A stretch of DNA of 6,146 nt from an uncultured Ruminococcus sp. (lineage in GTDB: Bacteria; Bacillota; Clostridia; UBA1212; UBA1255): NCBI GenBank assembly GCA_902782885.1, contig CACZOW010000196.1, positions 1-6,146 of the forward strand, written 5' to 3'. Every line of letters starts with the position of its first letter. Position 1 is the first letter of the stretch. A program made the position numbers and the translations under genes. This document shows, piece by piece, positions 1 to 5,816 of this stretch. A model generated the notes under the pieces. That model ran no database searches, had not been told where the DNA came from, and saw only the letters and a list, made by a program, of their open reading frames with translations.

Positions 1-1127
1 GAGCGTGCCATAGCGGCGGACATTGTCACCGCGTGCTCTTCGGCGATGCCGACGTCAAAATACCGGTCAGGATATTTTTCGGCGAACACGGACAATCCGG
101 TGCCGCCCACCATTGCCGCCGATACGGCAACGATCTCCGGCCGTTCGGCGGCAAGCGCACACAACGTCTCCCCCAGATGCTTTGAAAATGAGGCTTGTGT
201 TGCCTCCTGTCCATCCCGAGCCTTTTCACTGCCGCCAACACCGTGGTACGCGGACGGATCCTGCTCCGCGGGCGCGTAGCCCCTGCCCTTCTCGGTTATG
301 GCGTGGATTATAACGGGACCGCCCATGTACTCCGCCCGGTCAATGGCCTCCGCCACCGCGTCAGGATCATGTCCGTCGATGGGGCCGATATATTTCCAGC
401 CCAACTCGATGAACAGCTGGCCTTCCGGCACCACAGCGGAACGCATGTAGCCTTTGATCCGCTGGATGCGGCGCTCGAAAAACGCGCCGACTTTGCGCAG
501 TTTGTCCAGCGCCCGTTTGACGTTCTTTTTTGCCTTGATATAACCGCGCCCGGAGCGGAGGCGTATCAGGTATTTGTGCATTGCCCCCACGTTGGGCGAT
601 ATGGACATGCCGTTGTCGTTGAGTATCACGATGATATCGTCGCCCAGCTGACCCGCGTCGTTGAGCGCTTCGTACACCATGCCGCTGCCGAACGCGCCAT
701 CGCCGATCACGGCGCAGATGCGCTGATCCCCGCCTTTCAGTTTGCGGGCGCGCGCAAACCCCACCGCGGCGGATACGGAAGTGGAACTGTGACCCGTATC
801 GAACCGGTCCGCCGGACTTTCGCTGCCTGCGGGGAAACCGCTTATTCCGTTTAGCTGCCGCAGCGTGCCGAAACGGTCGTCGCGGCCGGTGAGCAGTTTG
901 TGCACGTAGCACTGATGCCCCACGTCCCAGATTATTATATCTTTAAACGGATCCAGCCGGCTGTACATTCCCACGGTCAGTTCCACCACGCCCAGGTTGG
1001 ATGCCAGGTGGCCGCCGGTCTTCACGACGGTGTCAATGATCTTCTGCCGCAAACTCAGACAGAGCGCCTCCTTCTCAGAGGCGCTCATGTCCTTCAGTCT
1101 GCTGAGTACACCGTCAAATTCGCCCAT
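1..1127 (-). CDS. dxs: 1-deoxy-D-xylulose-5-phosphate synthase, N-terminal 375 residues (runs off left edge)
   Basis: DXS is a cytoplasmic thiamine-diphosphate enzyme that condenses pyruvate with glyceraldehyde 3-phosphate to give DXP, the first step of the MEP isoprenoid pathway. The reading frame stays open to the window edge. Seen in it: TGGHLASNLGVVELT (about residues 37-51), DVGHQCYVHKLLTGR (68-82), TGHSSTSVSAA (111-121), the ThDP/Mg signature GDG (142-144) with NDN (170-172), then GPIDGHD and a KGRGYAPAE segment. The second transketolase-like domain begins around residue 310 and includes IAEEHAV, whose first glutamate (E363) matches the catalytic glutamate of the family. Family members are about 620 residues, so roughly 250 C-terminal residues lie outside the window. 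Start: ATG at 1127, because the LKDMSASEKEALCLSLRQ region aligns with the usual DXS N-terminus. A 32-nt gap separates it from ispA, and its best Shine-Dalgarno is 19 nt away inside a hairpin. Identification is secure. Confidence 0.97.
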   Translation of the reverse strand, partial: MGEFDGVLSRLKDMSASEKEALCLSLRQKIIDTVVKTGGHLASNLGVVELTVGMYSRLDPFKDIIIWDVGHQCYVHKLLTGRDDRFGTLRQLNGISGFPAGSESPADRFDTGHSSTSVSAAVGFARARKLKGGDQRICAVIGDGAFGSGMVYEALNDAGQLGDDIIVILNDNGMSISPNVGAMHKYLIRLRSGRGYIKAKKNVKRALDKLRKVGAFFERRIQRIKGYMRSAVVPEGQLFIELGWKYIGPIDGHDPDAVAEAIDRAEYMGGPVIIHAITEKGRGYAPAEQDPSAYHGVGGSEKARDGQEATQASFSKHLGETLCALAAERPEIVAVSAAMVGGTGLSVFAEKYPDRYFDVGIAEEHAVTMSAAMAR

Positions 1128-1141
1128 CGCAACAGGTAAAT

Positions 1142-1160
1142 ACCGCCCTCCGGAAGCGGT
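1142..1160 (-). promoter_or_regulatory. Hairpin holding the Shine-Dalgarno of dxs
   Basis: On the minus strand ACCGC and GCGGT form a 5-bp stem around a 9-nt loop, and the loop contains GGAGG (1151-1147). This is the only good anti-16S match ahead of dxs, but it lies 19 nt from the ATG at 1127, much further than the usual 5-10 nt. The outer base pair overlaps the last base of the ispA stop codon. Either dxs is translated through coupling with ispA, or the stem changes the effective spacing. That it regulates anything is inference. Confidence 0.35.
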
Positions 1161-2104
1161 CAATACTTGCGCTCCAGCAGGAACCGCGCCAGTTCTTTCA
1201 GGAAATCCGCGCTTTCCGCGGAGCAGCCGGGTATTTCTTTGAGGGCGAGGCAGTTGTCCACCGCGCGCATCGTGAGCTCGGAAAGCATCTGCTTGGCGCC
1301 GTCGATGCCGTAAAGAGTGACGAAGGTGGTTTTATTGTCCGCCTCGTCCATGCCGGTATTTTTGCCCAGCATCGCGGGATCGCCCTCCACGTCCAGGATA
1401 TCGTCCTTGATCTGGAACGCCAGGCCGATCGCGCGGGCGTACTCTGTGAGCAGTCTGCCCTCTTCGGTGCCGGACTTCTGCGCGCACAGTACCGCGATCT
1501 CCGAGGATACCGCGATCAGGCAGCCGGTCTTCATGCGGCAGAGCGCGTCGTGCTCATATTCGTCGATGGTGTTGTTCTCGGCTTTAAGGTCAATGATCTG
1601 GCCGCCCACCATGCCCTCCGTGCCGCCGCGTCTCGCAAGTAAAGGCAGGATCTTCTGATAGGAGGCAACGGCTTCGTTGTCCCAGCGCGCCGCGGCTTTT
1701 GCGGTCAGCTCCGCGACACCTTCGCCGGCCACCTCAAAAGCGTAGGTGAGCAGCGCGTCGCCGGCCAGTATTGCCGTCGCTTCGTCGAAACGGCGGTGGC
1801 AGGACAGGCGGCCGCGGCGGTAGTCGTCGTTGTCCATGGCCGGCAGATCGTCGTGGATCAGCGAATAAGTATGGACCATTTCGACCGCCAGCGCTAAAGG
1901 CAGCACGGTCTCTTTGGACAGGCCGAACAGCTCCGCGGAGACCAGCAGGAGTACCGGCCGGATGCGTTTGCCGCCTCCCAGCAGACTGTAGCGCATGGCG
2001 TCGTAAATCACTTTCTGGTAATTGTCCCGCGGCGGCAGCAGTTTTTCCAGTTCTGCGTCGATGTAATCCGCGTATCCCTGCAATTTGTCGAGGAACTCAC
2101 CCAT
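1160..2104 (-). CDS. ispA: Polyprenyl synthetase, farnesyl-diphosphate synthase type
   Basis: A trans-isoprenyl diphosphate synthase of 314 residues, which condenses isopentenyl diphosphate with allylic diphosphates in the cytoplasm. Seen: GGGKRIRP (43-50), which binds the IPP diphosphate; the first aspartate-rich motif DDLPAMD (85-91); RRGRLSCH (96-103); ATAILAGDALL (109-119); KTG (192-194); and the second aspartate-rich motif DDILD (234-238) after FQIK. A DDx4D first motif with an aromatic residue (Y80) five positions before it is the pattern of bacterial short-chain (C15) enzymes, so FPP is the likely product; geranylgeranyl-PP cannot be excluded. The frame is open upstream to 2257, but the ATG at 2104 is chosen because it overlaps the xseB stop by 8 nt and gives the normal family N-terminus. 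Upstream codons would only re-read xseB out of frame. Lying beside dxs, it would use the C5 units that the DXS pathway makes. Confidence 0.96.
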   Translation of the reverse strand: MGEFLDKLQGYADYIDAELEKLLPPRDNYQKVIYDAMRYSLLGGGKRIRPVLLLVSAELFGLSKETVLPLALAVEMVHTYSLIHDDLPAMDNDDYRRGRLSCHRRFDEATAILAGDALLTYAFEVAGEGVAELTAKAAARWDNEAVASYQKILPLLARRGGTEGMVGGQIIDLKAENNTIDEYEHDALCRMKTGCLIAVSSEIAVLCAQKSGTEEGRLLTEYARAIGLAFQIKDDILDVEGDPAMLGKNTGMDEADNKTTFVTLYGIDGAKQMLSELTMRAVDNCLALKEIPGCSAESADFLKELARFLLERKY

Positions 2105-2342
2105 TTTCGGACACTCCTTCCACCGGCTCGGCCAGTTTGTTGATCTTCTCGGTATATGCGTCAAGTTTGGCGCGGCAGTAACGCACCAGACTGATACCCT
2201 TTTCAAAGGAGGCAATGCTCGCCTCCAGCGGCAGTTTGCCGCTCTCCATGCCGGCAATTATCCGCTCGAGCTGATCCATTGCCGCCTCGAATGTGAGTTC
2301 CTCCTGCTCCGCCGGAGCCGGGGTTCCGTTTAGTTGAGCCAT
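2097..2342 (-). CDS. xseB: Exodeoxyribonuclease VII small subunit
   Basis: An 81-residue protein matching XseB, the small helical subunit that binds several copies to each XseA in exonuclease VII. The family core is seen from about residue 16: ELTFEAAMDQLERIIAGMES, then GKLPLEASIASFEKGISL, which is almost the consensus of the family. The first 15 residues (TPAPAEQEE region) are an extra, probably disordered leader. The ATG at 2342 has a purine-rich AAAGG site about 11 nt upstream. Another ATG at 2352-2350 lies in a different frame directly against that site and leads only into a frame with no family resemblance. The gene lies 56 nt after xseA and its TGA is inside the first codons of ispA (8-nt overlap), which suggests coupled translation. 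Length is normal for the family (about 60-85). Confidence 0.95.
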   Translation of the reverse strand: MAQLNGTPAPAEQEELTFEAAMDQLERIIAGMESGKLPLEASIASFEKGISLVRYCRAKLDAYTEKINKLAEPVEGVSENG

Positions 2343-2398
2343 TGTCCGCCATCCTTTCCAGAGTCCGTGACCGCGTTCGCTCTTTGCGCCCGCGACTG

Positions 2399-3643
2399 TT
2401 ATTTATCCACGCTGACATCAACGCTGCCGTCAAACATTTCCACTGTTCCGCCGCCCTGTTCCCTGAGTTCCGCGGCGCTTTTCACCAGCGCTCCGGAGTC
2501 CGAGCGCACCAGCGCGTAGCCCCGCTTCAGCACGTCGCGGTGACTGTACGCGTTCAGCTGTCCGCTCAATTTATCCAGTTTCAGCTGCGCCATACGGACG
2601 CGGCTTTCCGAAAGCGTACGGAGCGCGCCCTCGTTGCGGCTGAGCAGCTGGCGCTTCACCTTAAGCAGATTCGAGAGCGAGTTAAAACTCAGTCCCGCCT
2701 TCACCCTTTCGAGTTCCCTGCGGCGCGTTTCGCCGACGTTGCGGGCGGCCGCGGTCAATCTCTCCTCATACTGCCCCAGCGTATATGTGAGCGCGTCAAG
2801 TTCCGGCACCGCCAGTTCCGCGGCGGCGGAGGGCGTGGGCGCCCGCAGATCCGCGACAAAATCGCAGATCGTGAAGTCGGTTTCGTGACCTACGGCCGAA
2901 ATGACCGGCAGCGCCGAACTGTACACCGCGCGTGCCAGTTTTTCGTCGTTGAACGCCCACAGGTCTTCTATGGATCCGCCGCCGCGCCCGATGATCACCA
3001 CGTCGACGGTATTTTCCGTCTGCGCTTTCATCAGCCCGGATATCAGCTCGCCGGGGGCCGCCGCGCCCTGCACCGAAGCGGGATACAGGATTATCGGCAT
3101 TCCCGGGAAGCGTCGCGATATGACGTTGTGGATGTCGCGTATCACCGCGCCGGTGGGAGACGTGACCACACCCACGGCTTTGGGCAGCATTGGCAGCGGC
3201 CGCTTATGTGTTTCGTCAAACAGGCCTTCCGCGGCCAGTTTCTGCTTCAGTTTTTCAAACTGCTCGTACAGTGCGCCGACGCCGTCCGGGCGCATATTGT
3301 CAACGTACAGCTGATACACGCCGTCCCGCTCATACACGCCGATATTGCCAAACGCGCCGACTTTCATGCCGTCCGCCGGCATAAAGTCCAGCTTCCGGAA
3401 CTGGTTTGCGAACATGACGCACTTCAGCACGCCGCCCGGATCCTTCAGCGAGAAGTATGCGTGTCCGGAACTGTAGCGTTTGAAATTCGATATCTCGCCC
3501 GTAACGCAGATGCCGGTCAGATTGGCGTCGTACATCAGCAGGGATTTTATGTAGTTATTGACGTCGGAAACACGGAGCGTACGCCCGGGGCGCGGCGCGC
3601 CGGGTCCGGAATTACCGCTGTTCCCGAAACCGAAGCCGTTCAT
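2399..3643 (-). CDS. xseA: Exodeoxyribonuclease VII large subunit
   Basis: The 414-residue catalytic subunit of exonuclease VII, which cuts single-stranded DNA from both ends into oligonucleotides. An N-terminal OB-fold covers about residues 22-116 (LRVSDVNNYIKSLL, VTGEISNFKRYSSGHAYFSLKD). The catalytic domain follows from about 140, with GVVTSPTGAVIRDI (158-171), IIGRGGGSIEDLWAFNDE (217-234) and VGHETDFTICDFVADLRAPT (251-270). D170, R220, H253 and D256 fit the four residues reported as important in E. coli XseA (D155, R205, H238, D241). Residues from about 280 to 365 look like the long coiled-coil segment, and HRDVLKRGYALV (368-379) is the usual C-terminal closing motif. The ATG overlaps the nusB stop as ATGA. 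Residues 1-20 are a Gly/Pro/Asn-rich tail absent from most relatives. Length is typical. Confidence 0.97.
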   Translation of the reverse strand: MNGFGFGNSGNSGPGAPRPGRTLRVSDVNNYIKSLLMYDANLTGICVTGEISNFKRYSSGHAYFSLKDPGGVLKCVMFANQFRKLDFMPADGMKVGAFGNIGVYERDGVYQLYVDNMRPDGVGALYEQFEKLKQKLAAEGLFDETHKRPLPMLPKAVGVVTSPTGAVIRDIHNVISRRFPGMPIILYPASVQGAAAPGELISGLMKAQTENTVDVVIIGRGGGSIEDLWAFNDEKLARAVYSSALPVISAVGHETDFTICDFVADLRAPTPSAAAELAVPELDALTYTLGQYEERLTAAARNVGETRRRELERVKAGLSFNSLSNLLKVKRQLLSRNEGALRTLSESRVRMAQLKLDKLSGQLNAYSHRDVLKRGYALVRSDSGALVKSAAELREQGGGTVEMFDGSVDVSVDK

Positions 3644-4083
3644 TCGCGGCTCACGCTCCCGAGAATGCCGTTGATGAACGCGGAAGCTTCGGGGTAACTG
3701 AATTTTTTAGCCAGCTCCACGGCCTCGTTGATAGAGACGCTCACGGGAATGTCGCCGAAATATCTGATCTCGGCGATCGCCTCGCGCAGTATGGCCAGAT
3801 CGACCTTGCACAGCCGGCCGATGTTCCAGTCCGGATCTATATGCGCGGATATCACCGCGTCTATTTCGGTGATATTGTCCAGCACTTTGCCCAGGATATC
3901 CGCCACGAACGCGCGGTCGATCTTCTTAAGTTCTTTTTCCTCGGCGGAAGATACGAACATTGCCAGCATGTCCTCCACGGAGGTCTGCTCTCCGGCAAAA
4001 CCGTCCGTGCGCAGGCGCGGGTCAATGAACTCGTTCTGGAATATGATCTTTACGGTGGCTTCTCGCGAATCTCTGCGGCTCAT
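3640..4083 (-). CDS. nusB: Transcription antitermination factor NusB
   Basis: NusB (147 residues) is an all-helical RNA-binding protein that, with NusE (S10), recognises boxA in rRNA leaders and helps RNA polymerase pass terminators. Diagnostic features seen: the N-terminal SRRDSREATVKIIFQNEF segment (family pattern R..ar..a.q.Ly), DRAFVADILGKVLDNITEID (about residues 56-75), the W-containing DPDWNIGRL motif (83-91), and the C-terminal SVSINEAVELAKKFSYPEASAFINGIL (114-140), which is nearly consensus. AGGAG lies 11 nt before the ATG at 4083. The gene ends in a 4-nt ATGA overlap with xseA. In B. subtilis folD sits between nusB and xseA; here it is absent. A promoter-like sequence lies just upstream, so nusB may begin its own transcript. 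Confidence 0.96.
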   Translation of the reverse strand: MSRRDSREATVKIIFQNEFIDPRLRTDGFAGEQTSVEDMLAMFVSSAEEKELKKIDRAFVADILGKVLDNITEIDAVISAHIDPDWNIGRLCKVDLAILREAIAEIRYFGDIPVSVSINEAVELAKKFSYPEASAFINGILGSVSRE

Positions 4084-4185
4084 GATCTATGTAGCTCCTG
4101 TCAAATAATATCAATGATCGCAATAATTGTGAACTGTGTTTTGGTCAGTGTTCGGGTCTGTCTCCCGTTCCCGCGGGCAAGCGCG
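4084..4185. other. 102-nt gap between the DUF2273 gene and nusB
   Basis: This is the longest intergenic space inside the minus-strand gene run. Its downstream half holds the nusB promoter and ribosome site. Its upstream half contains only weak dyads (such as CGGG-agacaga-CCCG on the minus strand) with no following T-run, so I do not call a terminator. Read-through from the asp23 group into nusB is therefore likely, alongside independent starts. Confidence 0.5.
4105..4133 (-). promoter_or_regulatory. Sigma-A-type promoter ahead of nusB
   Basis: On the minus strand, -35 TTCACA (4133-4128) and -10 TATTAT (4110-4105) are separated by exactly 17 nt. Each matches consensus at five of six positions, and a TG extended -10 dinucleotide sits one base upstream of the -10. 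Transcription would begin near 4098, leaving a short leader that contains the nusB ribosome site. The segment is visibly AT-rich against GC-rich surroundings. It lies in the largest gap of the minus-strand gene run. Confidence 0.6.
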
Positions 4186-4413
4186 TCAGCGGTAGCTGCC
4201 GGGCGGCAATATCTTGTCCAGCAGATTGCGCAGGAACGAGCGGTCTTTCTTCAGCCTGCTGCCGATCCAGTAACCGGCAAACGTGCACAACGCAAGAAAC
4301 AGCGTGGCGAAGAAACCCAGGAAATGGATCGACAGTCCGATCAGCAGCCCTATGATCGCGCCGTTGATCGGAAAGTAATTCTGCCGGTAAAATTTGTAAA
4401 AGCGTCTGAGCAT
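4186..4413 (-). CDS. DUF2273 small integral membrane protein
   Basis: A 75-residue protein matching the DUF2273 family, small membrane proteins usually encoded beside Asp23 and AmaP in Firmicutes; no biochemical activity is established. Seen: a basic, aromatic N-terminus (MLRRFYKFYRQNY), two adjoining hydrophobic stretches at about residues 17-33 (INGAIIGLLIGLSI) and 34-51 (GFFATLFLALCTFAGYWIG) with small-residue GxxxG-like spacing, then a basic C-terminal tail (SRLKKDRSFLRNLLDKIL). The pattern predicts a two-helix hairpin with charged ends. AAGGAG inside the last codons of amaP lies 9 nt before the ATG at 4413, and only 6 nt separate the genes. It probably works with the Asp23-AmaP pair at the membrane; that role is inference from context. 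Confidence 0.88.
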   Translation of the reverse strand: MLRRFYKFYRQNYFPINGAIIGLLIGLSIHFLGFFATLFLALCTFAGYWIGSRLKKDRSFLRNLLDKILPPGSYR

Positions 4414-4419
4414 CCGGGA

Positions 4420-4968
4420 TCACTCCTTTTCGCCCGGCGCGGCGTGCACGCCTTCGATGTTTATGTCCACGTGGCTCACGGTCAGTTCGGTCATGCTTTC
4501 CACCGAATCCTTGATCTGGTTCTGCAGCAGCTTGGAAAGGTTGGGAACGTGCGTGTCCGGGTACACGGACAATTTCATCAGGATCTCCACGGCGTTGTTG
4601 CGGAAGCGGACTTTGGATTTGGCCTCGCGCACGCTGTGGCTCTTGCGCGCCAGTCCGAGGGCAATGTTCTCCACGGAGTTGGAGGAAACGCGCACCTGGC
4701 CTCCTTCGTTTTTAAAGCAGATATATTTATTGACCCGCCGGAAACTCAGGCCGGAGAACAGGATGAACAGGTTCAGGAGAAGCAGCACGAGGCCGGCCAG
4801 AAATACGACCACGTTGTACTTATCCGAACGGTAGAGCGTGACGTCCGCCCAATCCAGAAAGTTCTTCATCATCCCTTTATCGGAGAACGGCGATATCATC
4901 AGCAAAATGCTCAGTACAGCAGAGATCAAGGCGTAGATCGCCGTCAACACACGAAAGAAAAAGTTCAC
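4420..4968 (-). CDS. amaP: Asp23-anchoring membrane protein, alkaline shock response membrane anchor AmaP
   Basis: A 182-residue protein with two hydrophobic helices (about residues 5-27 and 52-73) and a C-terminal cytoplasmic Asp23-like domain (about 90-175: QVRVSSNSVENIALGLA, AVEILMKLSVYPDTHVPNL, ELTVSHVDINIEGV). This architecture is that of AmaP, which in Staphylococcus aureus tethers the soluble Asp23 to the membrane. The loop between helices (FSDKGMMKNFLDWADVTLYRSDKY) is typical of the family. It starts with GTG at 4968, overlapping the asp23 stop as GTGA, with GGAGG 7 nt upstream; it ends 6 nt before the DUF2273 gene. Translation is probably coupled to asp23. Membrane location is clear from the sequence; the anchoring role is carried over from the family. 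Confidence 0.9.
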   Translation of the reverse strand: MNFFFRVLTAIYALISAVLSILLMISPFSDKGMMKNFLDWADVTLYRSDKYNVVVFLAGLVLLLLNLFILFSGLSFRRVNKYICFKNEGGQVRVSSNSVENIALGLARKSHSVREAKSKVRFRNNAVEILMKLSVYPDTHVPNLSKLLQNQIKDSVESMTELTVSHVDINIEGVHAAPGEKE

Positions 4969-5342
4969 TTATCTTCCTCCTTTGCTTCGGAAAAGTCTAC
5001 TCCCTGCACGTGGATGTTCACCGAATCCACCAGCACGCCGGCCTGATTCTCCACGTTGCTTTTTACGTGTTCCTGAATGTCGAACGCCACTTCCGGTATG
5101 CGGAATCCGTACCGCACGATCACATATATGTCAACGGTAGTGACGCCTTCTCTCGATACGACTTTTACGCCTTTGGCCAGGTTCGTCCGTCCGAGGACTT
5201 CCGCCAGACCGCCGGTGAAGCCGCTGCTCATCCCGGCGACGCCCTTAACTTCCATGGCAGCCATACCGGCGATAACGGCCAGCGCCTCGTCGGTAACTAT
5301 CATCTCGTCATTTTCGGTTAAATACGATTCATTTTCGGCCAT
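4965..5342 (-). CDS. asp23: Asp23/Gls24 family envelope stress response protein
   Basis: A 125-residue soluble protein of the Asp23/Gls24 (DUF322) family, associated with cell-envelope homeostasis and alkaline stress in Firmicutes; the B. subtilis relative YqhY lies beside nusB in the same way. Seen: VTDEALAVIAGMAAMEVKGV (about residues 16-35), GVKVVSREGVTTVDIYVIVR (58-77), GFRIPEVAFDIQEHVKSNVE (79-98) and the closing VDSVNIHVQGVDF (106-118), all in family order. It has no membrane segment or signal. Start: the ATG at 5342 is preferred because GGAG lies 11 nt upstream and the family N-terminus begins there; the frame extends to a GTG at 5390, but those 16 codons overlap the promoter and have no ribosome site. 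The final bases overlap the GTG of amaP. This could be a YqhY-type rather than a true Asp23-type member. Confidence 0.93.
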   Translation of the reverse strand: MAENESYLTENDEMIVTDEALAVIAGMAAMEVKGVAGMSSGFTGGLAEVLGRTNLAKGVKVVSREGVTTVDIYVIVRYGFRIPEVAFDIQEHVKSNVENQAGVLVDSVNIHVQGVDFSEAKEEDK

Positions 5343-5381
5343 ACTGTCAGGTTCTCCGGGTGTGTATTTCCGCACAGTGGA

Positions 5382-5410
5382 ATTGTACACTAACGGGCCG
5401 AGAATTTCAA
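5382..5410 (-). promoter_or_regulatory. Sigma-A-type promoter ahead of asp23
   Basis: On the minus strand -35 TTGAAA (5410-5405) and -10 TACAAT (5387-5382) are spaced by exactly 17 nt, each five of six to consensus. The -35 and most of the spacer lie in the last codons and stop of the upstream unknown gene. A start near 5375 would leave about 32 nt of leader containing the asp23 ribosome site. It would let the asp23 group be transcribed apart from the 113-residue gene, and it argues against the GTG start at 5390. Confidence 0.55.
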
Positions 5411-5731
5411 GACTTGACAGGCCGTGAGATCGCCGCTGATCACCGCGCCTCCGAAATCATTATCCGGATCTCCGGTCTGCTTGCGGAATACCGTGATCCT
5501 GCCGTGTTCCTCAAACTGGACCGCGCCGCTGTCGGCGCACGATACCAGCGTCCAGACGTATTCCGCACCTGTCGCCAGGCGGTCGAGTTCAAACTCCGCG
5601 GTACCGCCCCGGACAATGGCGTTATAGCCCCTGTGCCGCTCCGGATACGTCACGTTGCGCAGGATCAGGCGCGCTTCGGTGCCCTCGGTTGCCGATGTTG
5701 AAAATTTAACGTAAGCGTTTCTGAAACTCAT
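5390..5731 (-). CDS. Hypothetical protein, small beta-rich, unrecognised
   Basis: I do not recognise this 113-residue protein. It has no signal peptide, membrane helix or cysteine cluster (two cysteines only). Alternating hydrophobic/polar stretches suggest mostly beta strands: AYVKFSTSA, EARLILRNVTY, NAIVRGGTAEFELDRL, AEYVWTLVSC, GRITVFRK. The segment ELDRLATGAEYVWTLVSCAD resembles the L-x-x-G-x-x-Y-x-W/V pattern near the end of fibronectin-type-III-like sandwiches, so a single beta-sandwich domain is a guess. It is supported as a real gene by GGAAGG 9 nt before the ATG at 5731, a promoter about 90 nt upstream, an open frame that abuts asp23, and codon use like its neighbours. It is the first gene of the minus-strand run and lies 47 nt from the asp23 ATG, so a link with envelope functions is possible but unproven. 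Confidence 0.7.
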   Translation of the reverse strand: MSFRNAYVKFSTSATEGTEARLILRNVTYPERHRGYNAIVRGGTAEFELDRLATGAEYVWTLVSCADSGAVQFEEHGRITVFRKQTGDPDNDFGGAVISGDLTACQVLKFSAR

Positions 5732-5760
5732 TGCCGCTCGCCTTCCCGTATAATTATCGT

Positions 5761-5793
5761 GCCCGGCATTGCCGCGTTTTGCCGCTGCCGGAC
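5761..5793 (-). promoter_or_regulatory. Leader stem-loop upstream of the 113-residue gene
   Basis: On the minus strand GTCCGGCA and TGCCGGGC pair as an 8-bp stem with one G-U pair. The 17-nt loop is GCGGCAA-AAC-GCGGCAA, a duplicated heptamer. It lies in the predicted 5' leader, between the promoter at 5845-5817 and the ribosome site at 5746-5741. No T-run follows, so it is not a terminator. It could be a protein- or RNA-binding leader element or simply a stabilising hairpin. The structure is seen; the function is not known. Confidence 0.4.
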
Positions 5794-5816
5794 GTCAACA
5801 CTTTTGACCTGCGGAT

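Noticed and set aside
195..854. 219-codon plus-strand frame opposite dxs
   Set aside because: The minus strand carries conserved DXS motifs throughout; the antisense product shows no recognisable domain.
367..912. 181-codon minus-strand frame within dxs
   Set aside because: It is a shifted reading of dxs with an Arg-rich, motif-free product; the true dxs frame is continuous through the same bases.
2105..2257. Upstream extension of ispA
   Set aside because: These 51 codons only re-read xseB in another frame and do not resemble a prenyl synthase N-terminus; the ATG at 2104 overlapping the xseB stop is the better start.
2342..3697. 451-codon open frame on the plus strand opposite xseA and xseB
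   Set aside because: It is exactly antisense to a recognised xseA and the start of the operon junction, has a composition rich in Arg, His and Gln from mirrored GC-rich codons, no family resemblance and no ribosome site.
4140..4185. Possible intrinsic terminator after the DUF2273 gene
   Set aside because: Only 4-bp CGGG/CCCG dyads are present and no T-run follows on the minus strand.
3841..5046. 401-codon open frame on the plus strand opposite nusB, DUF2273 and amaP
   Set aside because: It runs antisense across three recognised genes and their gaps, with a low-complexity His/Gln/Val-rich product typical of codon-mirror frames.
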